Below are positions 26,488 through 35,700 of a stretch of 38,876 bases of DNA, piece by piece. The stretch is from Trichodesmium sp. MAG_R03 (GTDB taxonomy: Bacteria > Cyanobacteriota > Cyanobacteriia > Cyanobacteriales > Microcoleaceae). The DNA lies in contig JAKQYF010000018.1 of assembly GCA_023356535.1 (NCBI GenBank), forward strand, positions 1 through 38,876, given 5' to 3'. Numbering within the stretch: the first letter of the stretch is position 1; each line of letters opens with the position of its first letter. Position numbers and translations under genes: made by a program. Below the pieces are notes generated by a model, which had not been told where the DNA came from, made no database searches, and was given only the letters and a program-made list of their open reading frames with translations.

Positions 26488-27240
26488 TTAATCACTATAA
26501 TTTCTGAGCCAAGAAACTGCACTTTCTATATCACTGACCTGCTCTCCTTCAGGAAGAGACGGACGCTGTATCATTACCACTGGAATACTTAATTCTCGTG
26601 CAGCAACAATCTTAGGGTAAGTAGCATCACCACCACTATTTTTACTGACTACTGTCCCAATTTCATATTTTTGCAAAAGCGATCGCTCTTCTCCCAGATA
26701 AAAAGGTCCCCGCTCAGTCAGTATTTTTCCGGGGGGTACTGAAGTATATGGTTGGGGTAGTTCAATCATCCGCATCAGAAACCAGAGGTCTGTAAGGTGA
26801 GTATAACTTGCTAGTTCTTGTCTACCAATACTCAGAAATATTCGTGAAGCTAATTCTGGTAAAACTGTAGCAGCAACTTCGTTACTTTCAACCTCTAGCC
26901 AGTGATCGCCTTCCAGCTTTTTCCAACCAGGACGAACCAACATTAAATGAGGAATGTTTAGTGCTGAAGCAGCGATCGCTGCATGGCAGGAAATTTGGGA
27001 TGCAAAAGGGTGGGTAGCGTCAATTAGCAAATCTATTTTTTGCTCTCGTAGATAGTCTTTCAAGCCAGATACACCACCAAAACCGCCAACTCGTGTAGGC
27101 TTGAATGTCATAATAGACTGACAAGTGCGACCCGCAAGAGAATTGATTACCTGAAATCCTGGTATAGTAGAGGCTAAGGCTGTTAGTTTCCTGCTATCCC
27201 CAATGCCACCTAAAATCAGTACTCGTTTGTGTCTTGCCAT
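26488..27240 (-). CDS. cobK: Precorrin-6A (cobalt-precorrin-6A) reductase
   Basis: 250 residues, normal length. Reduces the corrin ring precursor in cobalamin synthesis using NAD(P)H. The CobK/CbiJ signatures are visible: LILGGIGDSRKL at the start, INSLAGRT, LIDATHPFASQIS, RPGWKKLEGDHW, FLSIGRQEL, and VVSKNSGG near the end. ATG 27240 is followed by MARHKRVLILGG, as in relatives. A decayed OmpA-like gene ends 14 bases upstream on the same strand, so cobK probably lies in a former operon with it. The miniature element at 26180-26486 abuts its stop. No cobalamin riboswitch was seen near it. Confidence 0.9.
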   Translation of the reverse strand: MARHKRVLILGGIGDSRKLTALASTIPGFQVINSLAGRTCQSIMTFKPTRVGGFGGVSGLKDYLREQKIDLLIDATHPFASQISCHAAIAASALNIPHLMLVRPGWKKLEGDHWLEVESNEVAATVLPELASRIFLSIGRQELASYTHLTDLWFLMRMIELPQPYTSVPPGKILTERGPFYLGEERSLLQKYEIGTVVSKNSGGDATYPKIVAARELSIPVVMIQRPSLPEGEQVSDIESAVSWLRNYSD

Positions 27241-27254
27241 AGTTATTTCAGTTA

Positions 27255-27749
27255 TCAGTACCTCTCCATTGCACTAGGAGTAAACCGAATCTCTATCAGT
27301 CCCCGACTCTGATCGGGATTTCGATTTGCCCCAGGATAATCTCCCTTAGGATTATACAATTGTGCAGCAGAATAAGCCCTAAACAGCAAACCCAATTCTT
27401 GCAGACTAGGATTGTTTTGCAGTTTTTGTACCACTACTAAAGCTCACATTAAACCTAAATCTGTATTAGATCCTGCTGCCAAACTACTAACAGATTCATT
27501 ACTCTTAGCAACCTGTTCTAACTAGGTATCTAAATTACTAATAATTTCTTTATTTACTTGACCATCAGTATCACCAATTACTTCAACAATATAACTCTGA
27601 TATTCTTTACCAAAATTATCAATTTGCTTAACTAAATCTTCCTCGATAAAACCTTTTAAATTTCCCGATATTTTGGCACTTCCTGACTCAAACCTTCGAG
27701 ATCCAGAATCTCTAATTACTATCACAGATGAAGAATTGAACTTTTCAAT
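27255..27749 (-). pseudogene. OmpA-like protein, truncated and with internal stops
   Basis: The minus-strand frame reads KFNSSSVIVIRDSGSRRFES, GSAKIS, IVEVIGDTDGQVNKEI, a TAG (27522-27524), LEQVAKSNESVSSLAAGSNT, DLGLM, a TGA (27444-27446), ALVVVQKLQNNPSLQELGLL, FRAYSAAQLYNPKG and on to TGA 27255-27257. The GSA...VIGDTDGQ...LGLMRA pattern is an OmpA C-terminal peptidoglycan-binding domain as found in cyanobacterial MotB-like or OmpA-family proteins. Upstream a TAA (27750-27752) blocks the frame, and the N-terminal membrane anchor is not recognisable. TGA where the family has Arg, and TAG where Gln is likely, are both C-to-T changes. Confidence 0.7.
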
Positions 27750-27866
27750 TTAAGGGAAGTTTTTCAGCTAGATATGACTAAAAAGTCAAAAGAAGTTACT
27801 AATGATACAGAGAAAACCCATCTTGTCAATAAACCAGGCTTGATTGCGCTTATAAACAATATAATT

Positions 27867-27909
27867 CCCATATATAGTGTTATTTTAAATTTAAAACACT
27901 ATACATAGG
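27867..27909 (-). terminator. Long AT-rich hairpin downstream of the 27965 gene
   Basis: CCCATATATAGTGTT and AACACTATACATAGG pair at 13 of 15 positions, continuing into TTAAA/TTTAA around a 3-base bulge. It lies about 55 bases past the stop of the minus-strand gene at 27965 and before the OmpA pseudogene. It could stop or stabilise transcripts. Confidence 0.4.
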
Positions 27910-27964
27910 AATAAGCAAATTAGATTCGGTTGGCCCTAGAATAATGAAATTCCCTGGTGTTTGA

Positions 27965-28255
27965 CTAGCTATCATCTAAATTTTCTTCCCAATCACCAAA
28001 TATTTCCTGATAATAGGTCAATATTCGGTTTATTTTGTAACAAATAGCATCTTCAGCATCTTCAGAATACTCTAACCATAAACCTCCTACTTGGCTTTTG
28101 TTGTAGTCAAATAGCTCTGAAGAAGGAGGAGAAAATAAACCCACTTGTACTTTGCCTACTTGGCGTAAATGAGCTGCTACTTCTTGATAAACTGCAAGAG
28201 GGAGTCCCTTACAGCTAATTTGATAACGTTTTTGTTTTTGTTTCCCAGTCTCCAT
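27965..28255 (-). CDS. Conserved hypothetical protein, 96 residues
   Basis: Starts METGKQKQKRYQISCKGLPL AVYQEVAAHL and ends IFGDWEENLDDS. I recall similar short proteins in many cyanobacteria, but no function. Soluble, acidic C-terminus, one central GLWLEYSEDAEDAI segment. It looks intact: no stop, and length as in relatives. Its upstream neighbour on the same strand is the PedR-like gene, 273 bases away, so it is probably separately transcribed. Confidence 0.65.
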   Translation of the reverse strand: METGKQKQKRYQISCKGLPLAVYQEVAAHLRQVGKVQVGLFSPPSSELFDYNKSQVGGLWLEYSEDAEDAICYKINRILTYYQEIFGDWEENLDDS

Positions 28256-28406
28256 TCTAAGGATTTACCATTGCAAGACTATTTTTAGTTTAATTCACTA
28301 CCTGACAAGCATTAGCAATATTACTATAATAACAGAACTTACTAATAGATCTCGAGAGTACTTTTGAGGATAGTGAGGTACAGTTTAATACTATTCCCTA
28401 TTCCCT

Positions 28407-28508
28407 AAGGAATGAAGATTTTATTATCTATACAGGTTAAGTTGCTTAAACTCCATATCATCTGAGTTCTTTCAAAACAATTCAGGACTTTATTTAATTC
28501 TCATTTCT
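28407..28508. repeat. Family III repeat, copy 3 (divergent centre)
   Basis: AAGGAATGAAGATTTTATTA at the left and TTTAATTCTCATTTCT at the right match the ends of the copies at 3359 and 24124, with the same length (about 102 bp), but the middle differs. It lies just downstream of the PedR-like gene. Confidence 0.55.
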
Positions 28509-28528
28509 CAACTATTATGATATGGAAA

Positions 28529-28792
28529 CTATTGATTTGGCTGTTTAACATTACAACAATTAATATTATCCAAACATACTTTGCCCCACCATAAAGCCCA
28601 GCGAACAAGTTCGACTCGATTATGAGTTGAAGTTTTACTGAAAATATTGCTAATATGATTATCTACTGTTCGCTTGCTAATTTCTAGCCTCTCGGCTATT
28701 TTTTCATTAGTCAATCCATCTGCTACTAGCTCCAGAACTTGTAATTCTCTTTCAGAAAGGGATGTATGGGTTTGAGACTTGCAACCAGTCAT
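28529..28792 (-). CDS. pedR: Small LuxR-type regulator, PedR-like
   Basis: 87 residues, nearly all helix-turn-helix: LSERELQVLELVADGLTNEK then IAERLEISKRTVDNHISNIF. There is no receiver domain. The tail RWALWWGKVCLDNINCC carries Cys73, Cys79 and Cys80, as in cyanobacterial PedR (Synechocystis ssl0564), a redox-responsive regulator controlled by photosynthetic electron flow through thioredoxin, where Cys80 is the reported reactive residue. Length, stand-alone HTH and cysteine placement support the assignment; orthology was not tested by alignment. Confidence 0.75.
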   Translation of the reverse strand: MTGCKSQTHTSLSERELQVLELVADGLTNEKIAERLEISKRTVDNHISNIFSKTSTHNRVELVRWALWWGKVCLDNINCCNVKQPNQ

Positions 28793-28817
28793 AAATTTTG
28801 CCTATACCTAATATAAT

Positions 28818-28932
28818 ATATATCTGCCTAATTATAATTTTAGGGATACCTGTCTAATTATAATTTTAGCTGAAGTTGCTCTTGAAGCTCACACCATAAT
28901 CTGGGATTGCGTGTGAGATAAATCAGAGATAT
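28818..28932. repeat. Tandem AT repeat followed by a structured dispersed repeat (copy 1)
   Basis: CTG(C/T)CTAATTATAATTTTAG occurs twice in tandem (28822 and 28850). It is followed by GCTGAAGTTGCT, then CTCACAC (28888-28894), loop CATAATCTGGGATTGC and GTGTGAG (28911-28917), then ATAAATCAG. The second copy at 30855-30914 has the same loop and flanks but different stem bases that still pair. Rest of 28793-29119: no gene seen. Confidence 0.6.
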
Positions 28933-29119
28933 CTTGACAAAAATTACGTGAATGAAATCTATTTAAGTAGAAAAACTACAGGAAAGCCCCCAGAAATTAA
29001 AATAAACTTCTTTTTGTCATTAATATCTAAAAAAATTTTTGATTTTGATTACCACCAAAATCATTAATGATTTTATATTTTTTATTACCAATTTATATTT
29101 TTACCAGACTCAAATCTAT

Positions 29120-30097
29120 ATGACCTATCCCTATTCTATTTGCCTTGGTGAAATTTTATTTGATTATCTAGCCGACCAACTTGAGAAAAGTTTAAATCAA
29201 GTAGAGTCTTGGACAACTTATCTTGGTGGTGCACCTGCTAATGTTGCCTGTGGTTTAGTCAAGTTGGGTACTTCTGCCGCCTTGATTAGTTCTGTAGGAA
29301 AGGATGCAGAAGGTAAAAAACTAGTACAACTTTTACAGGAGATTGGGGTAGATACTTCAAGTATCCAGGAACATTCTTATGCACCAACACGAAAGGTCTA
29401 TGTATTACGTTCTCAAACTGGAGAGCACGAATTTGCTGGGTTTGGAAAACATCCAACAACAGAGTTTGCCGATACCCGCATTAAAGCTGAACTTCTGCCA
29501 GAATCTTTGTTTTTGAATGGTGAATTTTTAATCTTAGGAACTCTAGGACTAGCTTATCCTGAAACAAGACAAACTATTTATCAAGCCCTTGACTTAGCTG
29601 ACCAATATCATCTTAAAATTATGGTAGATGTCAATTGGCGTCCTTCATTTTGGCCTAATCCTGATGATGCCAAAGCACTTATATATTCTTTACTAAAAAG
29701 AGTGGATTTTGTCAAGCTTTCTCTAGAAGAAGCAGAGTGGTTATTTGACTGTACTAACCCTAGTGTAATTGCTTATAGATTAGATTCAGTAGAAGGTATA
29801 TTAGTAACTGCAGGTAGTCAAGGCTGTACTTATTACTTGTCAGAAAATGAAGGAAAGGTACCTGCTTTTTCCCTGGATATTGTAGATACTACTGGCGCAG
29901 GAGATGGCTTTGTAGCAGGTTTTATACATCAATTGCGTCAATATGGTGTTCGCCGTTTACAACAACCAGGAGTAGCAAAACAAATTGTTACTTATGCTAG
30001 TGCTGTGGGGTCCCTAACTACTACTAAATTAGGAGCAGTTACGGCTCAACCTACTGGTAAGGAAGTAGAAACTTTTTTAGGTAGCAATTTAGGTTGA
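29120..30097 (+). CDS. PfkB-family carbohydrate kinase (fructokinase-like)
   Basis: 325 residues. Ribokinase/PfkB fold that phosphorylates a sugar with ATP. Signature 1, WTTYLGGAPANVACGLVKLG, and signature 2, DTTGAGDGFVAGFI, with the catalytic Asp of GAGD, are both intact. Closest in feel to bacterial fructokinases (CLGEILFDYLAD at the start). The start at ATG 29120 (MTYPYSICLGEILFDY) fits the family; an in-frame TTG at 29039 would add an unlikely hydrophobic tail. No clear Shine-Dalgarno. Monocistronic by position. Confidence 0.85.
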   Translation: MTYPYSICLGEILFDYLADQLEKSLNQVESWTTYLGGAPANVACGLVKLGTSAALISSVGKDAEGKKLVQLLQEIGVDTSSIQEHSYAPTRKVYVLRSQTGEHEFAGFGKHPTTEFADTRIKAELLPESLFLNGEFLILGTLGLAYPETRQTIYQALDLADQYHLKIMVDVNWRPSFWPNPDDAKALIYSLLKRVDFVKLSLEEAEWLFDCTNPSVIAYRLDSVEGILVTAGSQGCTYYLSENEGKVPAFSLDIVDTTGAGDGFVAGFIHQLRQYGVRRLQQPGVAKQIVTYASAVGSLTTTKLGAVTAQPTGKEVETFLGSNLG

Positions 30098-30297
30098 AAA
30101 CCTTACCCTTAAACGGGCAACTTTATTTTATGGCCCAAAAAAAGCGGCAAGGATTTCGAGCTCTCTAAAAACCTAATAGCTATTTAATTAGTAGCTCACT
30201 TTACTTTAGTCCTGAAATGGCTAACATAGAGAATATATTAAGAGTTTAGTGAGGCCAAAATACTTTCTGAACTTTTTGTCAATTAGAGTAAAAAAAT

Positions 30298-30828
30298 ATG
30301 GGACTTTTCGATAACATTGTCGGTGCTATTAATAATCCTAATCAAGAGGGTAGTAGTAACCAGTTGAGCAATATTCTTAATACAGTACAGCAATTAAATG
30401 GTAATCAAGGAGGAAATGCCGGCTTAACTCAAGCTGCTATGGGAATTTTGGGTGGTCATGTACGTTCAGCTTTGCAACAAAAACGAGAAGAGTCAGGTAG
30501 TACAGGAGTTCAAGAAATTATCAATCAATTTGCGGGTACAACTCCTAATAACAATGCGGTTACTTCTCTGTTTTCCTCTAATCAAATCACTAATATTATT
30601 CAAAGTATATCTGAAAAAACTGGTTTTGATACCTCACAAATTCAGAATTTATTACCTACTTTGGTTCCGGTAATTCTTAATTTATTAAAAACTGGTAATG
30701 ATACTCAAAATCCTGAGCAAGCATCTACATCCAATAATAATGTTTTAAATAGTTTTTTGGATGCTGATGGAGATGGAGATGTTGATATTGCTGATGTGAT
30801 GGGAATGGCTAGTCGTTTTTTGAAGTAA
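30298..30828 (+). CDS. DUF937/YidB-like protein with dockerin-type calcium motif
   Basis: 176 residues, rich in Asn, Gln and Ser. MGLFDNIVGAINNPNQ at the start and IQNLLPTLVPVILNLLKTGN later resemble DUF937/YidB-like proteins, which are small and helical with unknown function. The C-terminus FLDADGDGDVDIADVMGMAS has the DxDxDGxVDxxD loop of a dockerin or EF-hand half-site, suggesting calcium binding. No signal peptide. ATG 30298 has no obvious ribosome site. The combination is common in cyanobacteria. Confidence 0.7.
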   Translation: MGLFDNIVGAINNPNQEGSSNQLSNILNTVQQLNGNQGGNAGLTQAAMGILGGHVRSALQQKREESGSTGVQEIINQFAGTTPNNNAVTSLFSSNQITNIIQSISEKTGFDTSQIQNLLPTLVPVILNLLKTGNDTQNPEQASTSNNNVLNSFLDADGDGDVDIADVMGMASRFLK

Positions 30829-30854
30829 AGGAAGGGTTCTTGTTTTTAGGTATA

Positions 30855-30914
30855 AGCTGAAGTTGCTAATTCATCTTATACCATAATCTGGGATTTGGTG
30901 TAAGATAAATTAGC
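30855..30914. repeat. Structured dispersed repeat, copy 2
   Basis: AGCTGAAGTTGCT, then CTTATACCA (30875-30883) pairing with TGGTGTAAG (30896-30904), then ATAAATTAGC, which also pairs with GCTAATTCAT upstream at 9 of 10 positions. The loop TAATCTGGGATT is identical to copy 1 at 28895 on. Relative to copy 1 the third stem pair changes C:G to T:A and the fifth C:G to T:G. Confidence 0.6.
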
Positions 30915-30942
30915 GGTTAATTAAGTAGGCTCAATGCCTACT

Positions 30943-31293
30943 TAGGGGTTGCTGATTCAATCCAAAAGTATTGATAAATAAAGGTTTTAGCATTTTTAGA
31001 ATTGAAAAAAGTGTCTAGTTTTCGCTCCTAAGAGCTCAAAAAGTTAGTATTTTGGGCGCTCCCTAGGCAGAAACATCAAGGGACAAATATATACGACTAC
31101 CTCCTCTATCAATTCCCCGTTCCTCTGTAGAGACGTTGCATAACAAAAATGCGTTTTCCTGACGGAATGCTGCGCAAACATGTCCCGTAGCGTTAGCGGA
31201 GCTTTGCGTTAGCAAAACATCCCTACATCTCCTCCTGGGAGATGTTAAGGGTGGGCCTCCTACTCCTGAAAAAGACATTTTCAGCGAGCCCTA
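30943..31293. mobile_element. Family II miniature element, copy D
   Basis: TAGGGGTTGCTGATTCAATC at the left and TCAGCGAGCCCTA at the right form the terminal inverted repeat. Over 200 bases match the reverse complement of copy C. It carries an extra stretch near 31157-31222 with CGTAGCGTTAGCGGAGC and GCGTTAGCAAAACA, a GC-richer palindromic insert similar to the core of family I. Apparent frames in it are not genes. It fills the gap before the gluconokinase gene. Confidence 0.75.
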
Positions 31294-31391
31294 CTTAAAT
31301 TTTCCATTAGTACAACTATAATCTAGGTTTTTCAGATACACCAAGCCCAGCAATTCCTGATCGAAGCACAAATATAGAAATTCTATTTATA

Positions 31392-31877
31392 TTATATAAT
31401 TAAGTTTTTCCTAATACAATTGACAATTTCTTCTGGAGATTTTGCAGCATCTACTATTATTGCTTGTTTTGGTTTCTCAAGAATATCAAATTGACTCTGA
31501 AGCATCTCAAGTTTCATAAAGTGATTTTTTCTGGCTGTTAGTCTTTGGGCAAACAAATCAAAAGACCCTTCTAAATAGACGATTTTGACATTTTTTGTGT
31601 TTGTTGCAAGGTAGTCACGATAGGTTTGTTTAAGAGCGGAACAAGCTAATACAATATTTTTATTATCTCCTAACAATTCATCAATTGCATTTAGTATTTT
31701 TTCTAGCCAAGGAATTCGCTCAGCATCATTTAAAGGAATTCCATTAGTCATTTTTTTGATATTAGCTTGGGGATGAAAAGAGTCTGCATCAAAAAAATGC
31801 CAATCTAGATATTTTGCTAGTAATTTTCCTATAGTGGATTTACCAGCACCGGAAACTCCCATTATGATTATAATCAT
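31392..31877 (-). CDS. gntK: Gluconokinase
   Basis: 161 residues, normal for the GntK type. Phosphorylates gluconate to 6-phosphogluconate with ATP. P-loop IMGVSGAGKSTIGKLLA at residues 5-21, DADSFHPQANIKKMTNGIPL (substrate region), WLEKI and LACSALKQTYRDYL are diagnostic. ATG 31877 (MIIIIMGVSGAGKST) is the natural start; an in-frame extension to 31958 would overlap the divergent CYTH gene and has no homology. It shares a 40-bp promoter region with that gene. Confidence 0.88.
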   Translation of the reverse strand: MIIIIMGVSGAGKSTIGKLLAKYLDWHFFDADSFHPQANIKKMTNGIPLNDAERIPWLEKILNAIDELLGDNKNIVLACSALKQTYRDYLATNTKNVKIVYLEGSFDLFAQRLTARKNHFMKLEMLQSQFDILEKPKQAIIVDAAKSPEEIVNCIRKNLII

Positions 31878-31917
31878 TGTATTAAATGTTAATTCTGAAG
31901 ATTTATGAAATATTAAA

Positions 31918-32385
31918 ATGGCAATAGAGATAGAACGGAAGTTTTTAGTTAGAGGCAATGGATGGCAAAACCAAGCTATTGGACAATTGTATCGTCAAGG
32001 CTATATGCATACAGAAGATGGTATAACATTAAGGGCGAGAGTGGTAGGCGATAAAGGTTATTTAACTATTAAAGGACCTTCTTTTAATAATTCTAGAGCG
32101 GAATATGAGTATGAGATTCCCTTTGAAGATGCTGAAGAGATGTTGAATAGTTTATGTAGTTCACCTTTAATTGAAAAGGTTAGATATCATGTTTATCATG
32201 GTAAATTTGTTTGGGAGGTTGATGAGTTTGTCGGAGATAATCAAGGTTTAATTGTGGCTGAAGTTGAACTTAAGGATGAAAATCAAAGAGTTGAATTGCC
32301 TGAATGGATAGGAGAAGAAGTTTCTCACGATCAGAGATATTCTAATTTTAATTTATCGAAAAATCCCTGGAAAAATTGGTCTTAG
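31918..32385 (+). CDS. CYTH domain protein (triphosphate tunnel metalloenzyme)
   Basis: 155 residues. Starts MAIEIERKFLV, the ExExK motif that defines CYTH proteins. The tunnel residues follow in order: YMHTEDGITLRARVVGDKGY, LTIKGPSFNNSRAEYEYEIP, VWEVDEFVGDNQGLIVAEVE LKDE. Bacterial relatives of this length are mostly inorganic triphosphatases; adenylate cyclase activity (class IV) is less likely. Full length and intact. Divergent from gntK across 40 bases. Confidence 0.88.
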   Translation: MAIEIERKFLVRGNGWQNQAIGQLYRQGYMHTEDGITLRARVVGDKGYLTIKGPSFNNSRAEYEYEIPFEDAEEMLNSLCSSPLIEKVRYHVYHGKFVWEVDEFVGDNQGLIVAEVELKDENQRVELPEWIGEEVSHDQRYSNFNLSKNPWKNWS

Positions 32386-32473
32386 GATTTGGGGCATTGG
32401 TGAATTTATTGACCGTGATCAAGCTCATAAAGGATTCTATGATCAGCTAGGAAATATCAGCTTTCAAATATAA

Positions 32474-32612
32474 ATATAGCAATCCTATTTGATTTGTGTT
32501 CAAAATTTCACCGCTTTTTCTGAATAGGTTTGGTTGCAATGGTAAATAGACAAGAATTTCGGAATTTATTTCTAGTGTTTGAATAGTCACAATCTATTTA
32601 GGATTGCTATAT
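32474..32612. mobile_element. 139-bp inverted-repeat element
   Basis: ATATAGCAATCCTA (32474-32487) and TAGGATTGCTATAT (32599-32612) are perfect 14-bp inverted ends. The match continues inward with gaps (TTTGATTTGTG against CACAATCTATT). No gene inside. It occupies most of the 32386-32732 gap; the first 85 bases of the gap show nothing recognisable. Confidence 0.65.
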
Positions 32613-32732
32613 AGTAAAAGATATATAATATGTTTATATTGAATTGTGAGATTTGAGAGGTACGTTTAAAGTTTGTTATACTGCAGCTAAAGAATATCTG
32701 TTGGCTGAGTAATTCACTCTCAACCAAACATT

Positions 32733-35700
32733 ATGGCTTTAAAATATCTGAGTAGATTTTTTGCTCAAATTACGGTACAAGTTCCCCTCCCCATAACTTT
32801 GATACTACCATTTATAGTGCAACTTTTTGGGGTAGTAGCTTTGATAGGATATATTTCTGTGAGAAACTCTCAGAGACAGAGAGCTGTTAATAATGTACTT
32901 ACTCAACTTTTGAATGAACAGGTTGCTAGAGTTGAACAAAATTTAGAGGCTTACCTTCGTGTTCCCCATCAAGTTAATCAAATTAATGCTACTGCTATTT
33001 TTGATGGCCAATTAGATTTAGAAAATATTTCTCAATTGGAAAATTATTTTTGGCAACAATTACAAATATTTGATGTTCTTGGTTTTACAGGATTAGGATT
33101 AGAAAATAAAGTTAATTTGGGGGCCGAAAGACTTACTCAGGATACTCAGCATCTGAGAGTATCAACCCAACAAAGCAATTATATTTTTGAAACTTATTCC
33201 ACAAATCAATTTGGTGAGCGAGTTCAACTATTAAGTAGTATTGAATTTGACCCACGTACTAGACCTTGGTACAAAGCTGCTGTAGCTAGTGGCAAACCTA
33301 CTTGGAGCGAAATTTATCCTAATACTGCTGGTCTCACCGCTTATCTTGGAGCATCTCAAGCTTTTTATAATGACCAGGGAAAATTGCTGGGTGTACTACT
33401 AACTAATATTAATCTATCACAAATTGGTGACTTATTAGGGAGTCTAAAAATTGGTAAAACTGGACAAATTTTTATTATTGAGCGTTCGGGAATGTTAGTG
33501 GCAACTTCTACAGAAGAAAAGCCTTTTCGTAGTATAAATAAAGCATACGGAGCTGAGAGAGTTCAAGGGATTGAAAGTGATAATTATTTGACTCAAGCTA
33601 CAGCCAAATATTTGACCACAGAATTTGACTTAAATACATCAATTAATCATCAAAAACATCTGCAATTTAAGATTAATAATCAACGACAATTTATTAACAT
33701 AAAACCTTTTCAAGATCAGTATGGTTTAGACTGGTTAATAGTAATAGTAATTCCAGAAATAGACTTTCTATATAGCATTTATCAACAAACAAAAATCACT
33801 ATTATACTTTGTCTATTGGCATTAGTTTTAGCAACAGGAATTGGTATTTTAACATCTCGTTGGGTTGTGCAACCTATTTTAAAACTAAAAGATGCAGCTA
33901 CCGCCTTATCTGAAGGGGAATTTAATCAAAAAATTAAACTTAATCGTGATGATGAAGTAGGGGAACTTGCTAAAGCTTTTAATTCAATGGCTTTTTAGTT
34001 ACAAAAATCCTTGAATTTACTGAAAATTAAGAATAAACAATTAGAATGTTGAAATAAATTAAAAGACGAATTTTTAGCCTACACATCTCACGAACTTCGT
34101 ACTCCTTTGAATGGAATTATTGGCATTGCAGAATCATTAATAAATGGGGCAGCAGGAGAATTATCTTCTGAGGTTAAAAATAATCTTTCTCTAGTGGTTT
34201 TATCTGGCAAAAGGTTATCAAATTTAATTAACGATATTCTTGATTTTTATAAACTTAAACATCGCAATATTGAATTACAATTAAAACCAGTGGGAGTGAG
34301 AGAAGTAGCAGAGATAGTAATTAATCTTTCTCATTCCATGATTGGTACAAAGTCTTTACAACTAATTAATTCTATTAGTTATGATACACCTTTTGTTGAT
34401 GCTGATGAAAATCGACTTCAGCAAATATTTTATAATTTAATCGGTAATGCAGTTAAGTTTACTGGGTCAGGTAAAATAGAGGTGTCGGCTACAGTATTAG
34501 AAAATCAAAACTCCAGTGATGAAATTTCTCTATTAGAGATTACTATTGCTGATACAGGTATTGGTATTCCATCAGATAAATTAGATAAAATTTTTGAATC
34601 ATTTGAACAAGTAGATGGCTCTACTTCTAGAGAATATGCTGGTACTGGTTTGGGTCTAGCTATTACTAAACAATTAGTAGAATTACACACAGGCTCTCTG
34701 TAGGTTTCATCAGAAGTAGGTGTGGGTTCCCAGTTTAAATTTACTATTCTAATTTCTCAAACTCAAGTAGTTAATTTTCCACAAGTTGCACTATCTCCAT
34801 CAATACCATTAGTTACAGAAGTTGAACCGAAAAGTAAAAAAGTTTTCCTACAAAGTTTAGCAGCAGAAACGCAAGATTTTACAATTTTAATTGTGGATGA
34901 TGAACCAGTAAATTTGCAAGTCATCAGAAATAATTTGACTTTACAAAATCATGCTATTACTGAAGCGAATAATGGATTTGAAGCATTAGAAATAATTAAA
35001 AAAGGCTTGATGCCAGATTTAATTTTACTTGATGTAATGATGCCTCACATGACTGGTTATGAAGTAACAAAAAAACTGCGGGAAAAATATTTACATATTG
35101 AATTACCTATTATCATGTTAACTGCAAAACCATTAATTTATGATTTGTTAGAAGGTTTTGCTTCTGGAGCAAATGATTACTTGATTAAGCCTTTTTCCAA
35201 ACAAGAATTACTTGCTAGAATAAAAACTCATATTCATCTTAGTAAAATAAGTTATGCTTATGGTCGTTTTGTTCCTCATAATTTTTTACAATTCTTGAAA
35301 CGTGAGAATATTGTAGATGTAAAGTTGGGAGATAGTGTAAAGGAAAAAATGTCTATTTTGTTCTCTGATATTCGTTCTTTTACAACTTTAAGTGAAAGTA
35401 TGACCCCGGAGGAAAATTTTAAGTTTATTAATGCTTATTTATCCCGAATGGAACCTGCCATTTTAGATAATGAAGGGTTTATCGATAAGTACATTGGTGA
35501 TGCCATTATGGCTATTTTTGGCAGAAAAGCAGATGATGCAGTTCAGGCAGCAATTAATATGTTGAAAAACTTGGCTGATTTTAATCAGGAACGTCAAAAA
35601 TTATCACAGGAAATGATTAAAATTGGTATTGGTATTAATACAGGAGATTTGATGTTGGGAATTGTGGGAGGAAAAAAAGAATTGATGGTACAGTGATTAG

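Noticed and set aside
26488..27300. Cobalamin riboswitch for cobK
   Set aside because: The sequence upstream is the OmpA-like remnant; no B12-box-like conserved element was recognised.
35672..35696. Programmed -1 frameshifting at the A7 run
   Set aside because: Three nonsense codons upstream in the same gene make simple loss of one A more likely; kept only as a checkable alternative.
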